From positions 248,001-312,000 of the forward strand of contig NZ_AP023175.1 of the NCBI RefSeq assembly GCF_013426895.1: a stretch of 64,000 bases of DNA, read 5' to 3'. Under the pieces are notes generated by a model. That model worked only from the letters and a program-made list of their open reading frames with translations. It did not search any database and was not told where the DNA came from. The stretch is from Paraburkholderia largidicola (GTDB lineage: Bacteria; Pseudomonadota; Gammaproteobacteria; Burkholderiales; Burkholderiaceae). Both the position numbers and the translations under genes were made by a program. Within the stretch, counting starts at the first letter, position 1; every line of letters starts with the position of its first letter. This document shows positions 19,501-28,392 of this stretch, one piece after another.

Positions 19501-21493
19501 CCTGCAGACGCAGATCAACGAAGGCGGTATCGGTCTCGTGCAGCAGGACGGCGACACGATCACGGTCGCGCACGCAACGGGCGGCACCGTGGTCGACTTC
19601 AGCGGCACGGCAGGCAAGCGCAAGCTGACGGGCGTCGCAGCGGGCGCTGTGAATACATCGAGTTTCGACGCAGTGAACGGCACGCAGTTGTTCAACGTGG
19701 CGGCTTCGACGGCAAGTGTGATTGGCGGCGATTCGACGTTCGATCCGTCGACGGGCAAGATCACCAACCCGACGTATATCATCGGCGGCTCGACGGTCAC
19801 GACGATAGGCGGCGCGATCATGAATCTCGATGCCCGTGTGTTCAGCAATTCGACCGACATCACGAACCTGCAGACGCAGATCAACGAAGGCGGTATCGGT
19901 CTCGTACAGCAGGACGGCGACACGATCACAGTCGCGCACGCAACCGGCGGCAACGTCGTCGACTTCAGCGGCACGGCGGGCAAGCGCAAACTGACAGGGC
20001 TGCTCGATGGCGACGTGAGTGCGACGAGCGCCGACGCGGTGAACGGCGCGCAGCTCTACGGCATGGCCAACTCGGCGGCGCAGGCGCTCGGCGGCGATGC
20101 GACGGTGAATGGCGACGGCACCATAAGCAAGCCTCACTACACGTTGAACGGCGCGACCGTCAGCTCGGTCGGCGACGCGCTCACGAATCTCGATACGCGC
20201 GTGGCGCAGAACACGACGGACATCACCAACCTGAGCGGCGATATCCTCAACATCAACAACGTGTTGAACAACATCAACACGGGGACGGGCATCAAATACT
20301 TCCACGCTAATTCGACGCTCGCGGATGCGCAGGCATTGGGCCTGGAGTCGGTGTCGATCGGCGGCGGCGCGCTGGCGCAAGGCGCGGGCTCGATTGCGAT
20401 GGGCTCGGGCGCCCAGGCGCTTTCCGACAAGAGCGTCGCGCTCGGGGCGGGGGCGACAGCGACGGGCAGCAACGCGGTTGCGCTGGGCCAGGGTTCGGTT
20501 GCGGACCGGGCGAACAGCGTATCGGTCGGTTCCGCTGCGCAGACCCGGCAGATCACCAACGTCGCGGCCGGCACGGAAGATACGGACGCCGTCAACCTCA
20601 AGCAGTTGAAGGACGCAGGCATCATCAACGGTGATGGCTCGACAAAGACGGCCGTTACCTACGACACGAAGACCGACGACACCGGCAAGACAGTCACCGA
20701 CTACAGCGGCATCTCGCTGGGCGGCGATGGCGTTTCGTCGACGGTGATCCACAACGTCGCAGCAGGCAAGTCGTCCAGCGACGCAGTGAACGTGCAGCAG
20801 ATGAACGACGCGATCAGTTCGGCCATCGTCGACGTTGGGCCGGGCGTGGACCCGATGTTCGCCGCCAATGGCGATCGCAACACGGAAGGCGCGACGGCGA
20901 GCGGCACGCATGCGACGGCGATGGGCGCCACGTCCTCGGCGAGCGGCGTCCAGTCTGTCGCGACGGGCTTCGCCGCGCAATCGACGGGCACCAATGCCGT
21001 GGCGCTCGGTGCAAACGCCACGGCCAGCGGCAGCAATGCCGTGGCACTCGGCGCGGGCTCCGTCGCGACCGAGGACAACACGGTGTCGGTCGGCTCGGCG
21101 GCGCAGCAGCGCCGCATCACCAATGTCGCCAACGGCACGGCAGCGGGCGATGCCGTCAATGTCGGGCAGATGACGGAAGCGCTGGCGCAGGTCGGCAACC
21201 AGGCGGTGCAGTCGGCCAACGCGTACACCGACAACCAGTTCAACAAGATGAACAACAAGATGAACTCGCTGGGTGCTGCGGCGATGGCAGCGACCTCGCT
21301 GATCCCGAATGCGCGTGCGGAAGGCAACTTCCAGATGTCGGCGGCAGCCGGCACCTATGGCGGAGCGGCAGCCGTCGCCGTCGGCGCGAACTACTGGGTC
21401 AACGATCGCGTCCTCGTGAACGCACACGTGACGCGCGCCACGGGCAACGGTGCCAGCACCGGCGCGTCGGCAGGCGTGACGATCGGCTTCTGA
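16520..21493 (+). CDS. YadA-like trimeric autotransporter adhesin
   Basis: A 1657-residue type Vc secreted adhesin. The N-terminus is an extended signal peptide (ESPR) beginning MNKTYRSVWNEATGTWVAAQ, then a hydrophobic stretch with likely cleavage after GAAFA (about residue 54). The passenger is built of YadA head repeats (AIGGNA, SVALGAN), many DAVN-xx-QL neck motifs, and coiled-coil stalk segments. About the last 90 residues resemble the membrane-anchor barrel, ending GASAGVTIGF. ATG 16520, preceded by AGGA, is preferred over the in-frame TTG at 16514. Internal repeats include a 366-base duplication. An OmpA-family gene follows 50 bases later on the same strand, probably co-transcribed. Confidence 0.95.
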   Translation: MNKTYRSVWNEATGTWVAAQENSKARGKRNAAKSVLALVALGAGSYSGAAFAGGAILLCPQGGASGGIGWAHGYVGQSSIDCNAATVAGSYVHYNFYLGSNADQNGMNGAGGVAAVFDDWNTNQLNLKGPGGINLYNTTSLNNNKIISLAAGTSSTDAVNVAQLTGVTKALGGGATVNADGSIQQPTYNVAGATYSNVGDALSGIVNGINPQLKYIQFGNTSASIAQAAGTDSIAIGGNAFANGSGALAIGAGARAQGLNSVAVGFGSATSAPNTFAVGSATSGRRIVNVVDGVNATDAATVGQVSADIAAAMANLNAGVKAQNQGSSQNGVLTSSTPGGSTPLPVVSSLALLGVTSSLPPDQLLASGPTDKGGMIKATGVDAMAIGLNTAATADNALAIGDNVQVGSAASVGVGQNIALSGNNTVVIGTSVSANANNAIVIGNNGTEADEDNAIAIGNNVAVGGVNTMAIGKDIVAVGVNSVTLGYASSDDGRANVLSVGSKAQQRQIVNMAAGTKSTDAVNVSQLSGAVVALGGGATVNATTGAVVAPGYTVQGQTGISDVGTAISKLDAAQTATTGNVTNVTNTVNNILIGGGIKYFHANSALDDSMAVGKDSIAIGGNATAATANSVALGANSVANSTTLASTPFAPTGYNTTAAVNNVGEVSVGAQFAQRRITNLAAGSASTDAVNVGQLATEDDKVNRLGAAAAAALGGSATYVPGNDPMFRPSYAVSGGTFTNVGDALTALNNAVTTGNPLGVAYEDDSKTQILLQGSGGTKISKLKAGDLSATSTDAVNGSQLYATNQNIVNLGNNITYINNSINNIINGEGIKYFHANSALDDSTAAGQDAVAIGGNAKATTANSVALGANSVANSTTLGTQGFNPGSTTLSGGTAVGEVSIGAQDSERRLTHLAAGLNATDAVNLSQLKSEDAKVNAEGASIADVIGGTSTYDASTGKIANPTFVIGGSTVTTIGGAIMNLDARLYANSTDITNLQTQINEGGIGLVQQDGDTITVAHATGGTVVDFSGTAGKRKLTGVAAGAVNTSSFDAVNGTQLFNVAASTASVIGGDSTFDPSTGKITNPTYIIGGSTVTTIGGAIMNLDARVFSNSTDITNLQTQINEGGIGLVQQDGDTITVAHATGGNVVDFSGTAGKRKLTGLLDGDVSATSADAVNGAQLYGMANSAAQALGGDATVNGDGTISKPHYTLNGATVSSVGDALTNLDTRVAQNTTDITNLSGDILNINNVLNNINTGTGIKYFHANSTLADAQALGLESVSIGGGALAQGAGSIAMGSGAQALSDKSVALGAGATATGSNAVALGQGSVADRANSVSVGSAAQTRQITNVAAGTEDTDAVNLKQLKDAGIINGDGSTKTAVTYDTKTDDTGKTVTDYSGISLGGDGVSSTVIHNVAAGKSSSDAVNVQQMNDAISSAIVDVGPGVDPMFAANGDRNTEGATASGTHATAMGATSSASGVQSVATGFAAQSTGTNAVALGANATASGSNAVALGAGSVATEDNTVSVGSAAQQRRITNVANGTAAGDAVNVGQMTEALAQVGNQAVQSANAYTDNQFNKMNNKMNSLGAAAMAATSLIPNARAEGNFQMSAAAGTYGGAAAVAVGANYWVNDRVLVNAHVTRATGNGASTGASAGVTIGF
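19352..19998 (+). repeat. Internal tandem duplication in adhesin stalk (366-base period)
   Basis: Sequence from 19352 reappears with few changes from 19718, an offset of 366 bases (122 codons). It encodes two nearly identical blocks running from IGGSTVTTIGGAIMNLDAR through QINEGGIGLVQQDGDTITV to SGTAGKRKLTG. The frame is preserved. Another repeat, starting GIKYFHANSALDDS, occurs at about 18305 and 19007, with a weaker copy near 20290. Such repeats lengthen or shorten the stalk by recombination. Confidence 0.85.
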
Positions 21494-21543
21494 TGGCCTG
21501 ATACGTCCGCCGCGCGCCAGGTGCGGCGGACGTGGAGAAATCT

Positions 21544-22686
21544 ATGAGAAAACCAACATTACGCGGAACCGCGCGCTTCACGTTGGCTGCGGCGCTTGCG
21601 GCGGCGTTTACGGCGGGATTTGCCGCGCCTGCGTTCGCGGCCAGCATCGGGAGCCAGGCCGAGGCGCTCATGCCTGCCGCGCAGAAGATCGCGGATCCCT
21701 ACCGTCGCGGTGTGGCGGAAGGCTTCCTCGAAATCGCCGGGCGTCAGGACAGTCACGTGCTGGTTTCGCGCGTCTATAACAATGCCGCGCAACGGGCATT
21801 GGGCAACGCCCGCTACCTGATCGACCAGAGCGTGCCGTGGGAGCCGCTGTACACGGCAAAGAACTGGCCGACGCGCGACAAGTGGGTGCAGGCAATCCGC
21901 GCGATCGAAGCCACCAACGCGCGGGCGTCGGCATCGACGTGCAAGGGCGAGTCGGCAGGGCGCCTGCTGGCGTTGACCGATGAAGTCTGGAAAGAACAGG
22001 ACGAGACGCACGGCACGCACTGGGTGCACGGCTGGGAAGCGATCGAGCGCGCGGAAACGCTGAGCATGCAGGTGAATCAGGAACTGGATCATTGCGCGCC
22101 ACCGCCGCCTCCGCCGCCTGTCGTCGACGCCGCCACGCCGATCTCGTTGTCGGCCGATGCGCTGTTCGATTTCGACAGCGCGAAGCTCAAGCCGGATGGC
22201 ATTACCGCCATCGACGCACTCGCAACAGATCTGAAGCGCGTGCAATCGGTCGACGTCGTGACGGTGATCGGCTACACGGACCGCTTCGGCTCGGTCGCGC
22301 ACAACCGCGACCTGTCGCGGCGCCGTGCGCAGGCTGTAGCGGACGCACTGAAGGAACGCGGGCTGAACCCCGCGCGCTTCGACGTGCGCGGCGCGGGATC
22401 GACGGCGCCGATCGCGACCTGTCCGGGACGGAAGTCTGCCGCCGTGATCGCGTGTCTGGCGCCGAACCGACGTGTGGAGATTCGCGTGAGCGGGCAATCG
22501 GTTTCAGCCGTGCCAGCTGCATCCGCAGCGCCGCAGTCACCACGGCCGCAGCAGATGAAACAGGAGCAACCGCTGCAGCAGTCGCAATCGCAGCAACCGC
22601 AATTGCAGCAGCTTCAACAGCCGCCGCAGCGACAGCAGTGGCAGTTGGTGCCGCAATCGCTGCAAAAGCCGCCAGCTCAGCAGTAG
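21544..22686 (+). CDS. OmpA-family outer-membrane/peptidoglycan-associated protein
   Basis: A 380-residue protein with a signal peptide (start MRKPTLRGTARF, cleavage about AFA-AS), an unrecognised helical N-terminal domain (about 35-180), and a seven-proline linker. An OmpA C-terminal peptidoglycan-binding domain follows (about 195-320; LFDFDSAKLKPDG, GYTDRFGS, NRDLSRRRAQAV, PNRRVEIRV). A glutamine/proline-rich tail forms the last 50 residues. ATG 21544 follows GGAG and is preferred to the in-frame GTG at 21532. It sits 50 bases after the adhesin and before a strong terminator, so the two probably form an operon. Anchoring or periplasmic assistance of the adhesin is an inference from this pairing. 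Confidence 0.88.
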   Translation: MRKPTLRGTARFTLAAALAAAFTAGFAAPAFAASIGSQAEALMPAAQKIADPYRRGVAEGFLEIAGRQDSHVLVSRVYNNAAQRALGNARYLIDQSVPWEPLYTAKNWPTRDKWVQAIRAIEATNARASASTCKGESAGRLLALTDEVWKEQDETHGTHWVHGWEAIERAETLSMQVNQELDHCAPPPPPPPVVDAATPISLSADALFDFDSAKLKPDGITAIDALATDLKRVQSVDVVTVIGYTDRFGSVAHNRDLSRRRAQAVADALKERGLNPARFDVRGAGSTAPIATCPGRKSAAVIACLAPNRRVEIRVSGQSVSAVPAASAAPQSPRPQQMKQEQPLQQSQSQQPQLQQLQQPPQRQQWQLVPQSLQKPPAQQ

Positions 22687-22728
22687 CGTTCACGAGGGCC
22701 GCTGCCGTCGAGGCGGCCCACAAACCAG

Positions 22729-22764
22729 ACGGCCCGGTCATGCAGATGACCGGGCCGTTTTTTT
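22729..22764. terminator. Strong Rho-independent terminator after the OmpA-family gene
   Basis: A perfect 13-bp stem (ACGGCCCGGTCAT / ATGACCGGGCCGT) with a GCAG loop is followed by seven T on the plus strand. It lies between the convergent OmpA-family and PilZ genes. The best polarity is plus. Confidence 0.92.
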
Positions 22765-22788
22765 AATCCGCGAGCGCAACGACAAAAC

Positions 22789-23736
22789 TTACTTCGGACC
22801 GCTCGTCCAGAAGATCACATCGTCGATGCGGTCGAATACATAGACCTTCAGCGCCATCTGCTCGACCTGATCGATCTGTTCGAACTCGATGCCGTGGGTG
22901 GCAGGATCGCCGGGCTTCGAGCCGGGCTGCACGTTGCGGATCGTCGCCGTGGTTTCGATGGGCGTCTCCATGTCCTTCGAGCGCAGCGTGAAGGCGACGC
23001 GGATGCGCTTGCCGACTTCGCCGACCGTCCACGGAGCCGAAAACGACATGCCCATCGCGCTCACGCTCTGCACGAGGCCGAGGCTCTCGTAGCCCGCGCC
23101 TTGCGCTTCGACGCTGAAGCGCAGCGGCAGGCTCGCGCGCACGCGCACCGACTTGCGCTCGCGCAGCCGGCGGACCACGCCCGGCTTCGACAGCACGAGA
23201 TAGTGGAACGGCACCTGACAGACGGAATCAACGGTGCACACGAAGCGGAACACCGCCTGGCTCGCGATCGCGACGATCTCGACGTTCTCGCCGACGGAGA
23301 GCGGCATCGGCTTGCCGTCGACGAGCGGCGGCGTGACGAACAGCGACTCGTTCGGCGCAAAGCCGATGATGCGCGACGGATGCATCGGCGCGCCCATGCC
23401 GACCTGCGAGCGCACGCCGATCAGCGCGCCGATCGTCAGATGCATTTCCTTGAGCGTCGGCGCTTCCGCTTCGCCGGGTTTGGCTGCGCCTTGCGCGGCG
23501 GCCGTGCCGTCGTTCGCGTCGCCGAGATCGCCGCGATGCGGCCTGAAATGCTGGAACAGAAAGCGATGCTCGTCCGCGCCGATCACGACCGCGCCGCGCT
23601 CGAACAACAGAGCGCCATCGCTATCGACGATCGGAAACTCGAGCGGTGCGCCGACGGGCACCGCGTCGGGTGAAAGCTGGCGCGTAGCGACGGGCGCGCT
23701 CGCGGCGTCGTCGACGGTGTCTTCACTGGTTTGCAT
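22789..23736 (-). CDS. PilZ-domain protein, YcgR/flagellar-brake-like
   Basis: A cytosolic protein of 315 residues. The N-terminal half (about 95-180) resembles the YcgR N-terminal domain that interacts with motility machinery or carries a beta barrel. The C-terminal PilZ domain starts with the arginine motif RERKSVRVR (192-200) and continues with SVSAMG (about 224-229). The latter differs from the canonical D/N-x-S-x-x-G at its first position. PilZ domains bind cyclic di-GMP; the substitution may lower affinity. It converges on the adhesin/OmpA pair. ATG 23736 is the first in-frame start. A role in switching between motility and attachment is plausible but inferred. Confidence 0.82.
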   Translation of the reverse strand: MQTSEDTVDDAASAPVATRQLSPDAVPVGAPLEFPIVDSDGALLFERGAVVIGADEHRFLFQHFRPHRGDLGDANDGTAAAQGAAKPGEAEAPTLKEMHLTIGALIGVRSQVGMGAPMHPSRIIGFAPNESLFVTPPLVDGKPMPLSVGENVEIVAIASQAVFRFVCTVDSVCQVPFHYLVLSKPGVVRRLRERKSVRVRASLPLRFSVEAQGAGYESLGLVQSVSAMGMSFSAPWTVGEVGKRIRVAFTLRSKDMETPIETTATIRNVQPGSKPGDPATHGIEFEQIDQVEQMALKVYVFDRIDDVIFWTSGPK

Positions 23737-23898
23737 GATGGTCGATAAAGCGTTGGTCGTTGTTAACCGCTGTATACGTCGTCCGCTGAAAAAACTTTAA
23801 TTTTATTTTTTAGCACTACATCAACTCGCCATTCGCTTGCGATATGCATTATCAATAGCGGGTCTTTTTTATTGCGAAGCAAACGTTAAAATCGGCGG

Positions 23899-25629
23899 TT
23901 ATTCATACCAACGCGGCGTATATGCCCATTCCTGGCCGCTTCCGGCGGGGCGGAACACGCGCGTCGTCGACGAGCCGATTATCACCATCGTCCGCATATC
24001 GACATCGGCGGATTTCAGTTCTGATAGCGTCTTTGTTTTCAATGTCGCGCCTGGCCGGCCAATATCGCGGCCGAGTACCACGATCGTTTTCGGCGCACGA
24101 AACGCGCGCACGATATCGAGCGCCTTGTCGAGTTGCCACGGGCGCGCGCGCGAAATCGGGTTATAGAACGCCATCACCAGATCGGCTTCGGCGGCATGCC
24201 GCAAGCGGGTTTCGATGATCGACCACGGTTTCAGATTGTCCGATAGCGACAGCATGCAGAAATCGTGGCCGAGCGGCGCGCCGGCCTGCGCGGCCGTCGC
24301 CAGCGCGGCGGAGATGCCCGGCACGATCTCCAGTTCGACGGCGGCCCACGCGGCGCATTGCGGCTCGTCGCGGGCGTCGTCGAGCGCTTCGAGCACAGCG
24401 GCTGCCATCGCGAACACGCCCGGGTCGCCTGATGAGACCATCGCCACGCGCCGTCCTGCGCTCGCCAGCTCGAATGCATGGCGGGCGCGCTGCATTTCCT
24501 CGCGATTGTCCGTGCCGTGCACGCGCTGGTCCGCGCGGAACGGGCCAGCCATTTTGACGTAGGTTTCGTAGCCGAGGATGTCGGTGGCCTGCGCCAGCGC
24601 CGCGCGCGCGGCGGGCGCCAGCAGCGACGCGTCGCCGGGTCCGAGGCCGATCACGCTCAGCTTGCCGCGCGCACGGCCGACTGTCGCGGGATCGAGCGGC
24701 GCATGGGCGACGGCGAAAGCAATCGGCGTTTTGGTGTCGGCCGCGAGCGTCGTGTGTGGAACGCGCAGGGTCTGGTTGAGCATGTCGACCGCGTGGCCGG
24801 GTGCGCCTGGCTCGGCGGAGTAGCGCAAGGCGACTTGCAACGCGGTCGCAGCCCGTTGAAGCGCGGGGTTACCCATCAGCGACAAAGGCGCGAGCAGCAC
24901 CGCGAGCGACGTAGCGGCGAGTCCCTGCGCGCGCGCTGCATCGAGGATGCGCTCATGCAGGCCATCGCCCGTTGCCGTTGCATCGACTGCGACTGCGACT
25001 GCGACGCTGCGCGGATGAATCACCAGTTCGTCCGCTGCGCCACTCCACGCGAGCGGTGTGACGCGGATCGCGCGTTGCGCATCGTCGGCGCGCGGCAGTT
25101 GCACGCCGTCGAGCCACGGCGCGTCGCCCTCGATGCGCGTTGCTTCGCCCGCGAGCAGATCGGACACGAAGCGCTTGCCCTGATCGAGGCTGGCGAGCGT
25201 ATAGCCGTCGGGTGGATTGAGCACGCACGCGCCGAACCGCAGTTCGCCGCTGGTCGTGATCGCGGGCGGCACGTCGAGCGCAGCGGCGATCTCGCGCGCC
25301 ATCGTGTTGACACCCGACAGCCCGCCAAGCAGCGGCACGACGGCGCTGCCATCTTCGGCGACGGCCAGCACGGGCGGCTCGATGCCCTTGTTCGCGAGCA
25401 GCGGCGCAAGGCAGCGGATCACGATGCCCGCCGCGCACAGCGCGACGATCGGCGTGCCGCTTGCGTACAGCTCGCCCAGATGCACGCCGAGTTCGCTGAA
25501 GCTCACGTCCGCGTCCGTCACGCGGCCTTGCAGCCCGTGCACCTGCGCGCCTTCGTAGCGGGCCTGGACGCGCCGCGCGGTTGCCTGCGCGCCGACGCCG
25601 AGTATCACGATGGCGGGCGGCGTCGTCAT
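23899..25629 (-). CDS. cobJ: CbiG-CobJ fusion: precorrin-3B C17-methyltransferase with CbiG-like N-terminus
   Basis: A 576-residue fusion. The N-terminal part (about 1-210) resembles Cbi[19 protein letters not shown], then [15 protein letters not shown] middle segment (about 210-320) is compatible with the CbiG C-terminal region. From about residue 325 it is a SAM-dependent tetrapyrrole methylase ([41 protein letters not shown]), i.e. CobJ/CbiH, which methylates C17 and contracts the ring. CbiG proteins open the ring-A lactone. ATG 25629 overlaps the cobI stop as ATGA. It is the last gene of the cobG unit. Fusion of the two steps suggests direct hand-over of an unstable intermediate. Confidence 0.92.
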   Translation of the reverse strand: MTTPPAIVILGVGAQATARRVQARYEGAQVHGLQGRVTDADVSFSELGVHLGELYASGTPIVALCAAGIVIRCLAPLLANKGIEPPVLAVAEDGSAVVPLLGGLSGVNTMAREIAAALDVPPAITTSGELRFGACVLNPPDGYTLASLDQGKRFVSDLLAGEATRIEGDAPWLDGVQLPRADDAQRAIRVTPLAWSGAADELVIHPRSVAVAVAVDATATGDGLHERILDAARAQGLAATSLAVLLAPLSLMGNPALQRAATALQVALRYSAEPGAPGHAVDMLNQTLRVPHTTLAADTKTPIAFAVAHAPLDPATVGRARGKLSVIGLGPGDASLLAPAARAALAQATDILGYETYVKMAGPFRADQRVHGTDNREEMQRARHAFELASAGRRVAMVSSGDPGVFAMAAAVLEALDDARDEPQCAAWAAVELEIVPGISAALATAAQAGAPLGHDFCMLSLSDNLKPWSIIETRLRHAAEADLVMAFYNPISRARPWQLDKALDIVRAFRAPKTIVVLGRDIGRPGATLKTKTLSELKSADVDMRTMVIIGSSTTRVFRPAGSGQEWAYTPRWYE

Positions 25630-26384
25630 CCTTGCCATTTTTCCCCCGGCACGACGAGCAGGGAGAAGTAGGGCGACGCCATCGGATCGACGTCGGCGAG
25701 CGGCACGATGCGCTGGTTGGCCATCGTTGCGCGTTCGACGTAGAGCGCGCGGTCCGCGAGACCGAGTTCATGAAGTACGCGGCGCACCTTGTCGAAATTG
25801 CGGCCGAGCTTCATCACGACGGCGGCATCGGCATCGGCCAGCCGCCGTTTGAGTTCATCTTCGGGCAGGACACCCGACAGCACCGACAGCGTCTGGTTGC
25901 GATACACGAGCGGCTGGCCGAGCACGGCGACGCCGCCGAGCATCGAGCACACGCCGGGCACCACTTCGGCGTCGAAGCGCGGCGCAAGCCGGTTCGCGAG
26001 CCGGTCGTGCAGATACATGTACGAGCCGTAGAAGAACGGATCGCCTTCACAGATCACGGCCACGTCGCGGCCAGCGTCGAGGTGCTTCGCGACCACTTCG
26101 GCGGCCGTGTCGTAGAAGTCGGCGATGATCGCTTCATACGACAGCGGTGGCTCGAGCGCCTCCGTCGTCACGGGGTAGACGAGCGGCAACTGTTCCTGTT
26201 CGCTCGACAGATGCGATTCGATGATCGAGAACGCGTTGCCTTTCTTGCCCTTCGCGACGAAGTACGCAACCACGTGCGCCGACTTCAGGAGCCGCAGCGC
26301 TTTTAACGTGATCAGTTCCGGGTCGCCGGGGCCGACGCCGAGCCCAAAGAGACGCCCGCCCGTGCTGTTCGCCTGACCGCTCAT
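25626..26384 (-). CDS. cobI: Precorrin-2 C20-methyltransferase CobI
   Basis: This 252-residue SAM-dependent methylase converts precorrin-2 to precorrin-3A. It has the tetrapyrrole-methylase N-terminus [20 protein letters not shown] and the [18 protein letters not shown] segment typical of CobI/CbiL. The start directly abuts the cobH stop and the stop overlaps cobJ as ATGA, so it is translated as part of the cobG-cobH-cobI-cobJ unit. Confidence 0.95.
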   Translation of the reverse strand: MSGQANSTGGRLFGLGVGPGDPELITLKALRLLKSAHVVAYFVAKGKKGNAFSIIESHLSSEQEQLPLVYPVTTEALEPPLSYEAIIADFYDTAAEVVAKHLDAGRDVAVICEGDPFFYGSYMYLHDRLANRLAPRFDAEVVPGVCSMLGGVAVLGQPLVYRNQTLSVLSGVLPEDELKRRLADADAAVVMKLGRNFDKVRRVLHELGLADRALYVERATMANQRIVPLADVDPMASPYFSLLVVPGEKWQG

Positions 26385-27023
26385 TTATTCGTCCTCCGAT
26401 GCGAGCGCGTTCACGGCGGCCGCCGCCATCGCGCTGCCGCCGCGCCGGCCTTGCACGGCGACGAACGGTACGCCGCGGCTATCGGCGGCGAGCATCGCCT
26501 TCGATTCCGCCGCGCCGATGAAGCCGACCGGGAAGCCGAGAATCAGCGCGGGGCGGGGCGCGCCGCCGTCGAGCATGTCGAGCAGATGAAAGAGCGAGGT
26601 CGGCGCATTGCCGATCACGACGACGCTGCCTTGCAGATGCGGCCGCCACAATTCGAGCGCGGCTGCCGAGCGGGTGTTGTTCATCTCGCGCGCGAGGGCA
26701 GGCACGGATGGATCGGCCAGCGTGCAGATCACGTCGTTGCGGGCGGGCAGGCGCGCGCGCGTGATGCCTTCGGCGACCATGCGTGCGTCGCAGAGGATCG
26801 GCGCGCCGTTGGCGAGCGCGTGGCGCCCGGCGCGGCCCGCGCCCTCCGAAAAGCGCAGATCGCCGACGATATCGACCATTCCGCACGCGTGGATCACGCG
26901 CACGGCGAGCTTTTCGAGGTCGGCGGGAATGCGCGAGAGGTCGGCTTCCGCGCGTATCGTCGCGAACGACTGGCGATAAATTTCCTGTCCGTCGCGGATG
27001 TAGTCAAGCATCGAATGGCTCAT
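26385..27023 (-). CDS. cobH: Precorrin-8X methylmutase CobH
   Basis: CobH moves the C11 methyl group to C12 to give hydrogenobyrinic acid. The 212-residue protein has the catalytic histidine in RVIHACGMVDI (H45) and the conserved VIGNAPTSLFHLL and GFPVGFIGAAESK segments. The length is normal. Its start overlaps the end of cobG by 20 bases. Confidence 0.95.
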   Translation of the reverse strand: MSHSMLDYIRDGQEIYRQSFATIRAEADLSRIPADLEKLAVRVIHACGMVDIVGDLRFSEGAGRAGRHALANGAPILCDARMVAEGITRARLPARNDVICTLADPSVPALAREMNNTRSAAALELWRPHLQGSVVVIGNAPTSLFHLLDMLDGGAPRPALILGFPVGFIGAAESKAMLAADSRGVPFVAVQGRRGGSAMAAAAVNALASEDE

Positions 27024-28392
27024 CAGTTGGGGGAAGGGCGGACGCTTGCAGCACGTCCGCGGCTTCGTCGATCGTCAGACCGCGCGCGATGCATCGGCCG
27101 AAGCCGTTGGGATCGCGCGGGTCGTGTGTGTGGTACAGGTCGTAATGGCCGTCGGCCACTGCGAGCAGGGTGTAGGGCGCGCGATGCGCGGCTGCGCATG
27201 AACGCGGGCAACCGCTGAGATGCACTTGCGTAGGGTCGGGCACGTGAGCGGCGAGCTTCAGTGCGTCGGCTTTCGTGTCCGCGTGGCTCTTCGCGCAGCC
27301 GGTCGAGCCGGCGCACGCAATCACGCGGGTCAGCGGATGGTCAGCAGTGGTGGCGAGGCCGAGCGCTTCGAGCGTGTGCAATGTGGCGTCGAGGTTCGTT
27401 GTGTCGATGTCGGTGAGCAGTACGCTTTGCCATGGCGTCATGCGCAGCGTCGCGCGCTCATTGCCGCGTGCGAGTTCGGCGAGGCCGCGCAATGTCGCGC
27501 TGGTCATGCGGCCCAATGCGGGCTGGGCGCCGACATGCCTGCGCTCGCCGTCGTTTTGTCGATGCGCGCCGAGCCTTCGCGATGCATCAGCCGGTTCGCG
27601 GCGCCAATGTTGGATCGATGCGTCGCGCAGCACGTGTACGCCGCTTTTGCGTTCGGCGTGCGTGACGATGCTTTGCGCGGAATGCGCGGTGAGCAGGTCG
27701 CGCATGCGGGTATCGTCCGGCGCGGCGAGGTCCAGGAATGTGTGCACGAGCGCGCGCGCGAACGTTGCAAGATCCGAAGCCGCGACGGCGGCGAATGCGC
27801 TCTCATGTTCCGCAACAACGGGCGGACATCCCGCGAGGCCGAACGCGAACAACACGTCCGAACGCTCGGGATGCGGCAGCGCCGAAAACCAGATGTCGTG
27901 CGGATGATCGAGCATCATCAGGCGCTCGCCGCCATCGAGCATCAGCGAGAATTTCGGCGACAGCGCGGCGAAACGCGTGTCGCTTTGCAGGAGCGTGAGC
28001 AGATCGCGGGTGAGTACGGTTGTGTCGAATAACGCGTTAGCATCGCGGCCCGCAACCGGGCTGGTCATCACGTTGCGCACGTCGTCGGCGAAGGCGTGCC
28101 CGGTGTTCTGCGGACCGAGGCCCGCGTCGAGCAGCGCCGCAACGAGCGCGTCTTCATGGCCGCGCTTCACGCCGCGTAATTGCAGATTCGCGCGATTCGT
28201 GATGTCGACGATCCCCGACGCGTGTTCGTCGATTACATTGGCGATGGCCAGCGCCTGCATTGCGCTCAACTCGCCGCCCGCCAGCTTCACGCGGCAGATG
28301 CCGCCGTCGAGCGCAGGCACGATGCGCAGCAGCCCCGGACAAGCCGAAGGGCGCAAGGCGGAAGCGTCGGACGAATGGAAAGCGTGGCTCAA
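27004..28392 (-). CDS. cobG: Precorrin-3B synthase CobG
   Basis: CobG is the oxygen-dependent Fe-S monooxygenase that makes the hydroxylactone precorrin-3B, the hallmark of the aerobic pathway. It is related to sulfite/nitrite reductases: RPSACPGLLRIVPALDGG and ANLQLRG near the N-terminus, then the cluster/siroheme-type cysteines in CAGSTGCAKSH and HLSGCPRSC. The start is unclear. TTG 28392 (then SHAFHSSDA) gives 462 residues and a family-like N-terminus; GTG 28461 would add 23 arginine-rich residues and begin just after the riboswitch. It leads the riboswitch-controlled cobG-cobH-cobI-cobJ unit. Confidence 0.9.
   Translation of the reverse strand: MSHAFHSSDASALRPSACPGLLRIVPALDGGICRVKLAGGELSAMQALAIANVIDEHASGIVDITNRANLQLRGVKRGHEDALVAALLDAGLGPQNTGHAFADDVRNVMTSPVAGRDANALFDTTVLTRDLLTLLQSDTRFAALSPKFSLMLDGGERLMMLDHPHDIWFSALPHPERSDVLFAFGLAGCPPVVAEHESAFAAVAASDLATFARALVHTFLDLAAPDDTRMRDLLTAHSAQSIVTHAERKSGVHVLRDASIQHWRREPADASRRLGAHRQNDGERRHVGAQPALGRMTSATLRGLAELARGNERATLRMTPWQSVLLTDIDTTNLDATLHTLEALGLATTADHPLTRVIACAGSTGCAKSHADTKADALKLAAHVPDPTQVHLSGCPRSCAAAHRAPYTLLAVADGHYDLYHTHDPRDPNGFGRCIARGLTIDEAADVLQASALPPTDEPFDA

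Noticed and set aside
17161..21180. Regular spaced repeats that might suggest a CRISPR array
   Set aside because: The repeats are long, coding and in frame with the adhesin, with no uniform spacer length and no cas genes.
19187..21427. Open frame of more than 700 codons on the minus strand across the adhesin gene
   Set aside because: It is the mirror of a repetitive GC-rich coding sequence. The translation is Arg/His/Asp-rich with no domains, and the plus strand encodes an obvious trimeric autotransporter.
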